Shown: positions 58,907 to 64,000 of the stretch, in pieces
Numbering within the stretch: position 1 is the first letter of the stretch
How the letters are laid out: each line of letters begins with the position of its first letter
Assembly: GCA_018697195.1 (NCBI GenBank)
Contig: CM031878.1
Span: 63,973,732 to 64,037,731, forward strand
Reading direction: 5' to 3'
DNA length: 64,000 bases
Origin: Certhia americana
Lineage: Eukaryota > Chordata > Aves > Passeriformes > Certhiidae
The notes under the pieces: model-generated
Databases searched by the model: none
Seen by the model: the letters and a program-made list of their open reading frames with translations, nothing else
What the model was told of the DNA's origin: nothing
Made by a program: the position numbers and the translations under genes

Positions 58907-61900
58907 AATTTAAAATTTGTGGTCTTTGTATTACTATGCTCATGTTTCGAAAGCAGAGTTTTGTTTGTGTGGTTTTAATGTATTTGCCATAGAGTATTTC
59001 ACCAATTAACCTTTTCTACTTTTTATCAAAATGGCTTTGAAATTTCAGGGGGTCCTAGACCTCATGCTAAGCTTGCACAATTAAATACATAAAACACTTC
59101 ATGCTGCCATCTTGCTGGTCACTGCCCACTTCCACTTAACCTTAAAATGTGCCATAGTGACTCTTTTGAAAAACCTCTTAATATTGTTTTATGCACTAAA
59201 ACATTTTATGCTTTACCATTTCAGAAAGGTCAATTGAGATGAGGGGTACAAACCTATTTTTCTTTATTTACTATTTTGCACTTTACATTATTTATTCAAA
59301 TTGTCCTTTGTGGCTTTATTAATTTTATTTGGTCACTTTTTTTGGGTCTTTTTCAAGTAAGCACAACTGCACTGAGGAATTAGACCAAGTTTATGCTATG
59401 GTAGAAACCATATGCAAAATACTGTGTTTCCTTAGGGAAATGAAGATACTAATTTAGTTTTATGGTGAATATTTTTGCTGATCTTAGCATAAATGTCAGA
59501 ATGTTGTCACAACAAATGTGCTTATCAAGTAGATATCAATTAGTCTTTCCATAACTTCCTCCTTTAATGATGCAAAAAGAGTATATTTCCAAAGAACATC
59601 ATCCAGTAGTGACATTTCTGTGAATACTCTTAAACATGAAAAGAGAAAACATTTATAGTTCTTGATACTATATATTCATATTTGGTTTAATACCCAAGTT
59701 TAATGTCAGAGAATGTGATATATAAGCTTAACAACTAATTCCAGCCTGAAATGCTAATATTCCTTCTAAACTCGTAAAGTATTACTCTAACGGGTTGTTG
59801 GAAAGACAGGAAAGTCAGATGAATTTGTAAAAAAGAATGCTATCAAAGAGAAGACAGTTTGTGACACAGTTTGTGACTACTTAATTGCTAAGATCTCCAC
59901 AGAAACATATGATACTACAAAACTTTATAATAAAAAATAATGTCGAAACTTTTTTCTTTAAACTAGACCTTAAAAAGGTTGCGAACCATATCTGTCTGCC
60001 AATTACACTATTAAAAAGAAAGAATTTGATGGCACACCTTAGTGCTGGCACCAGTTGAGGCACTGACAATTCAGCTGAAAAAGAACATTCCTAGAAAGCA
60101 ATAAAAACATAAAATTATCCTGCTTTTTGAAGTTGTCGTGTCACCTTATATGGGACCTTACCCAAAGTCTCCTGTTCCTCTTCAGATTTCATCTCAACTG
60201 AGGCTTGAAGTGAATGAACTTTCCAACAGAAAAAGGAAGATCTGAAGCCTTTTTCACCCAGTAAAATTAGAGGACTCAAGAAAACATTTCTCGGAGACTG
60301 AAAGAGTTTAAAGAAATCAAAAGAACAGACACAAGTACCTCATAACATGAAAAATAGATATGATCATTGTGGGAGAAGGAAAACTGTTTAAGCCATCGGT
60401 AAATAAAAAAAATCAAATAATAACAGGCAGTTCAGAGTTTAAGGAAGGTGACCAGATAGTTTAAATAGAGAAAAACAGAGCAAGCACTTAAAAAAAAAAA
60501 AGGAAAAATTTTAAAGCACTGTGAATATTAAATGAATTAATATAAAATATTCAGTTTCTATCCATTTATGTGTCTATATAAAATTAACATTATAAGGCAG
60601 CATTGTAAGAGGCATTTGCCTCAAGACAAGACAAGAGGCCCTGGTTTAAGCTATTTCAGTTTATAATTACATTGAACATAAGAATGAGTATTTTTTAAGA
60701 TGAAAACAGTGACATGCTGGTACAGACTGCGCAAAGTTGTAAATGACCGTCACTGAAAATAAGGAAGATCAGGAGGATGTGGCATTGGTACCTGGAAGCA
60801 CCTAAACTTTGAACTGGACAATTTCCAAACCAAGAAGAAATAATCTTGCTCTATTTCAAAATGCTAGGTTGGTTGTCAGTTTATTGATTTTTGTGTATAA
60901 GTAGTGATCAAAATACTGCTTAAAAATTCAAGTAATATTAAATTTACTAACTGAGCTTAGACAGAGAAACTTCTGGTACTTCTGAAACTTCATCAGCACA
61001 TTGCAGATATACTTCTATCCCAAAAGCAGAGCTAACAGACCTGGAGAGTCCACCATTCTGACAATGTGAGATCCATGTTCATTAGCACGAGTCCAGGGCC
61101 CACTGTACTAAAACACAGAGGTCACAAACTGCTAATATCACACTGACTTCATGATATCCTGATTTCTGAGAATGGTTTTAAGATCCTAAATGATGTTTCA
61201 TTACTTTTTGTTTTGTTTCATTTTATCTGGCATTAGCTGAAACTCATTTCAAATTTTTAAGGAATATTGAAGAAATATGCTTGTCCTTTTTTTAAAAATG
61301 TGTCTCTCCTTGAACACAGTATTTTTTTGCCTAGTTCATCCCTTTATTCTCCCTTCTGTACAATTTCAGAGAAGCTAGAATGAAGGATATCGTAAAGATA
61401 CAGATGGGCCATTTTAACACTGCACAGTTTGCCAAGCAATTCAGGCCAGTTTTAGCTGAAGATGAAGCAAACTGAATATATTAAGGATATGTTTGGATAG
61501 GATCTTGATTTTCAATTTTTTTTAATAGTCCAGTTCTAATGTGTGTTTATTCCACAATAAAAAGGATTTTTTATTTTTAACTATTCTTTGCAGTTTAAAT
61601 ATCTTATAGTATTCAAAAAGAAAATTAAGTATTGCTTGATTTATATCCTCTTTTGATAGCATTGTACAGCATAGATAATTTACAAATGTAAATTCCATAA
61701 TCTCTACATTATGTAAGCTTACCATGTGTCAGTAGGTAAACTCTTTTTACTTTTGTTTTTTGGTTTCCCTCTTTTTATTATAGATTTTATTATACCATCC
61801 TTAACCATCTGATTTTCAGTGTGCATTGCACCACACAACCAAAATTTTAGTCTCCAAATCCAACTGCATTTTGAAATTAAAATCCTTCTTTCAGTAGTTA

Positions 61901-62529
61901 TTAGAACTAATTGTCATAAACGTATTAAAAAAACCAAACTTGCTTGTTTTTACTAGGACTGACTTAGTGGCAACTCAAGCAAGAAAAGAACAGACAAAAT
62001 TCCCTGACATTTCATTCATGAATCAATTTCCAGAGGGGTGAGATGCTGTTACTGCTGAAGTCCAACATGTCTTGTGTTTCTTTGATGTGAGGCTGCACTG
62101 AAACCAGCTGTGTGTAAATTCTTCTCATAAAAAATGACGTTATAAATGTAGATGTAACCATCTGTCTTATAGGGTATCAGCATAGCAATATATATTCTTT
62201 TCTTCCTTACTTTCTTTCAAAGGTAATAAAATTGTTTTACCCTCTTCTATATAATATGAGAAAGTCTTGATCAGAAATTCACCTTTTAAAAACAGTTAAT
62301 TTTTGCTGTAACCTAAGAGTGGCAGCAGCCTGAAAATTTATTCTGATTCTTCTTTGCTGTAATCATAATTTATCTCCCACATAAATTATTAAAGTTTTTT
62401 ATTACAGAGTGATAGAACAGTATGCTCTGATCTCATCCTCTTCCTTTGTCTTCTTGGAGTGTAGTCACTCCATTCTTCATTAATGCCAGAATTGATTATT
62501 TAAGTTGCTTTCTTTCTCAAATGACACCT

Positions 62530-63928
62530 TGTCGTGGTATCAGTTTGAAACCGGGCAGAAACACCAATTTGATATCTCAGTTTTGGTTTGTCAATTCGAA
62601 GTTTCCCAATCAAGAGAAAAGCAGGCTTAACTTAAAAAGAATAAAACTTTATTAACTAACACAAAGAGGAAAAGAAACGAAAAAAATCAGAATGAAACCT
62701 TCAAAACACTTCTCCTCCCCCCACCAACTATTCATTTTCTTACTCCAATATAAAAAGACAAAACCTGGGATTCTCAGTCAGTTATCTCTCTTAAAATAAT
62801 CATTTCTCAATTCATCAAGGAGAAAGGAGTCTGTCTTAAATACCATAGAGATTTTTCAGACGACACAAGTTCTCTTGCTTCCACACTCTACAATTGGCCC
62901 GCCAGCATGAATGTTGCCATTTGTAAAGTCCCTCCCATGAAACAGCCTGCCACAGCACCTCATGGGCCATATCAGTTTATTAGGGTACAGTTTAAGGATG
63001 TCTCTTCTAGTATAAAACAAGTTCTCTTCATCTCAGGAAACAGAGGTCATCTTCTTTCAATAGACAGGGCATCATCTCTCACTTCCTAGGCCTTCCTCTG
63101 TTCAATTTTCTCCAGCAGCTCACAGCTATGTCTAGACTTTGCATCCCCCTAAAAAACACTCCATAGGTTACAGGGTAATTCGTCCATTCTCTATGGCCTC
63201 ACAGAAGTCCAACCTAACCAGGACACTCCTTTAATCTTCCTTTCCATTTAAGATTCTCTTCCCACTTCCTCTAAGTCTCATGCTGTGTCTTTCTACATTT
63301 CATCTGGTCTCCTCTTTTTCTCGGGGTAAGATTCATGCTTGGAAAGTTTCATCTGGTCAGGAAAAAGGTTAGTACAGGCCGCAGCTGGTACAAAGCAGTC
63401 AGGTGATGCATTGCAGTGATGATGGAACTTGGCCAAGATCTCACGGCCTGGCTGCTGCCTTGCACTTCTAGCTGTGCTGAGAGAGTGAGGCTAGGATTTT
63501 TTTTTCCAGCCCAGTCAGTCTTCAGATGTCTCACACCAGGGCTTCCTCCCTTTTTCCAGCTGCCAGGCCTGGCTCAGCCCCCAGTTGCTGCATGGGCAGT
63601 CCTGGATTAGCAAATCTCAAGGGCCAGGAGTGGGCTGAGCCTTCCTCCACCCCCCCACCCCACCCCCCTCACTGCCTCTCCTTCTCCTTTCCCTGCCAGT
63701 GGTGCCAGCAGAGGGTGGGGGGGGTGGGTGGGTGCAGGGGGAAGTTTGGCCTGGCCCAGCCCAGCCATGGGGAACAGCTGGGCCAAGGTTCTCCACCCAC
63801 CCCACTGGAAACCAGAAGAGAGCTATTTCCAGACTCTCGCCTTAAAATATGTATTCACTAGAGGCATATCCACCCTTTTCATTGGTTTAATCAGGTGTCA
63901 ATATTACAAAATTGTCCAGTCAGGGCTA
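62530..63928 (-). mobile_element. Family X ERV LTR, copy C (minus)
   Basis: It starts TGTCGTGGTATCAGTTTGAAACC on the + strand (the LTR 3' end) and follows copy A (26743-28120) in the same orientation for about 1.4 kb, sharing AATAAA on the minus strand (62648-62653) and the GC-rich U3 block. The right end breaks off at about GTCAGGGCTA (63928), so the LTR has lost its first dozen or so bases including the TGTCATGG terminus. No target duplication can be tested. Compared with A it has expanded C-rich and G-rich tracts at 63647-63669 and 63713-63741. The frames at 63526-63861 and 63416-63610 lie within the LTR and are not genes. Confidence 0.85.
63713..63741. other. G-quadruplex-forming motif
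   Basis: Runs of 3, 8, 3, 3 and 5 G separated by 1-4 bases (GGGT, then G8, TGGGTGGGTGCAGGGGG) meet the G3+N1-7 pattern on the + strand. A C-rich counterpart at 63647-63669 would form one on the minus strand. Both lie in the U3 of family X copy C and are absent at the matching place in copy A. Confidence 0.85.
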
Positions 63929-64000
63929 TCTCTTCATTGATAGAAAGAGGAAAAGATATAAATAGTGGTAGCAGGTTCTCCTTGTAAGAGTTAGGAATGT
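63929..64000. other. Right edge, nothing recognised
   Basis: These 72 bases beyond the broken LTR end are not similar to anything else I recognise in the window. Confidence 0.6.

Larger units (their letters stand above)
58626..62529. other. AT-rich stretch with a palindrome and tandem repeat
   Basis: No gene or mobile element is recognised. The palindrome and tandem repeat at 58847-58906 are listed separately. Confidence 0.55.

Noticed and set aside
26743..63928. Copies A and C as the two LTRs of one giant provirus
   Set aside because: They are about 36 kb apart with CR1s, other LTRs and unique DNA between and no retroviral gag, pol or env sequence. Retroviruses are around 10 kb.
1..64000. 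CRISPR arrays, riboswitches, Shine-Dalgarno operons, tRNA or rRNA genes
   Set aside because: I looked for regular spaced repeats, tRNA B-box patterns and long dense reading frames, and found none. The sequence is vertebrate in character.

Overview
This looks like non-coding DNA from a bird, most likely a songbird. The evidence is the repeats: four CR1 LINE fragments (two keep the diagnostic avian CR1 3' end, seen on the + strand as AATCACAGAATCACAGAAT) and about eleven LTRs or LTR pieces of endogenous retroviruses, several close to LTR families I know from passerines. I find no protein-coding host gene, no tRNA or rRNA, no CRISPR array and no bacterial-type feature. Every reading frame I can recognise belongs to a decayed CR1. 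Species, chromosome and host gene neighbourhood cannot be told from the sequence. Family assignments are from memory, not from a search.

Layout. 1-0.5 kb: polypurine GGAAA/GGAG repeat, cut by the window edge. 3.1-3.7 kb: solo LTR with clean termini and a 5-bp target duplication. 7.5-8.0 kb: ERVL-type LTR (minus). 8.55-12.3 kb: long, dead CR1 (minus) with recognisable ORF1, endonuclease and reverse-transcriptase remains. 14.6-16.75 kb: older CR1 (plus) that keeps ORF1 to mid-ORF2 but has lost its 3' end. 18.2-19.1 kb: 5'-truncated CR1 (minus) abutting a compound trinucleotide microsatellite. 26.7-28.1 kb: 1.4-kb LTR (family X, minus). 32.0-32.8 kb: second ERVL-type LTR family (minus). 35.0-35.6 kb: ERVL-type LTR (plus). 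37.6-40.55 kb: three-layer nest, an ERVL-type LTR split by a CR1 which is split by another LTR with a 6-bp target duplication. 41.3-41.8 kb: another LTR. 46.4-47.2 kb: family X again (plus, internally deleted). 58.1-58.6 kb: LTR fragment. 62.5-63.9 kb: family X again (minus), with two G-quadruplex tracts.

Between these lie long AT-rich stretches without recognisable genes or young repeats, chiefly 19.3-26.7, 28.1-32.0, 41.8-46.4 and 47.2-58.1 kb. They hold short tandem duplications, perfect palindromes and microsatellites, listed separately.

Nothing here works together as a gene system. The history is one of successive retroelement insertions, solo-LTR formation and decay. The clearest points for a second look are the datable three-layer nest, the three family-X LTR copies (two direct, one inverted and internally deleted with a tRNA-primer-site-like motif) and the perfect hairpin at 17.55 kb with a CRE-like loop. 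I did not find a convincing undescribed system.
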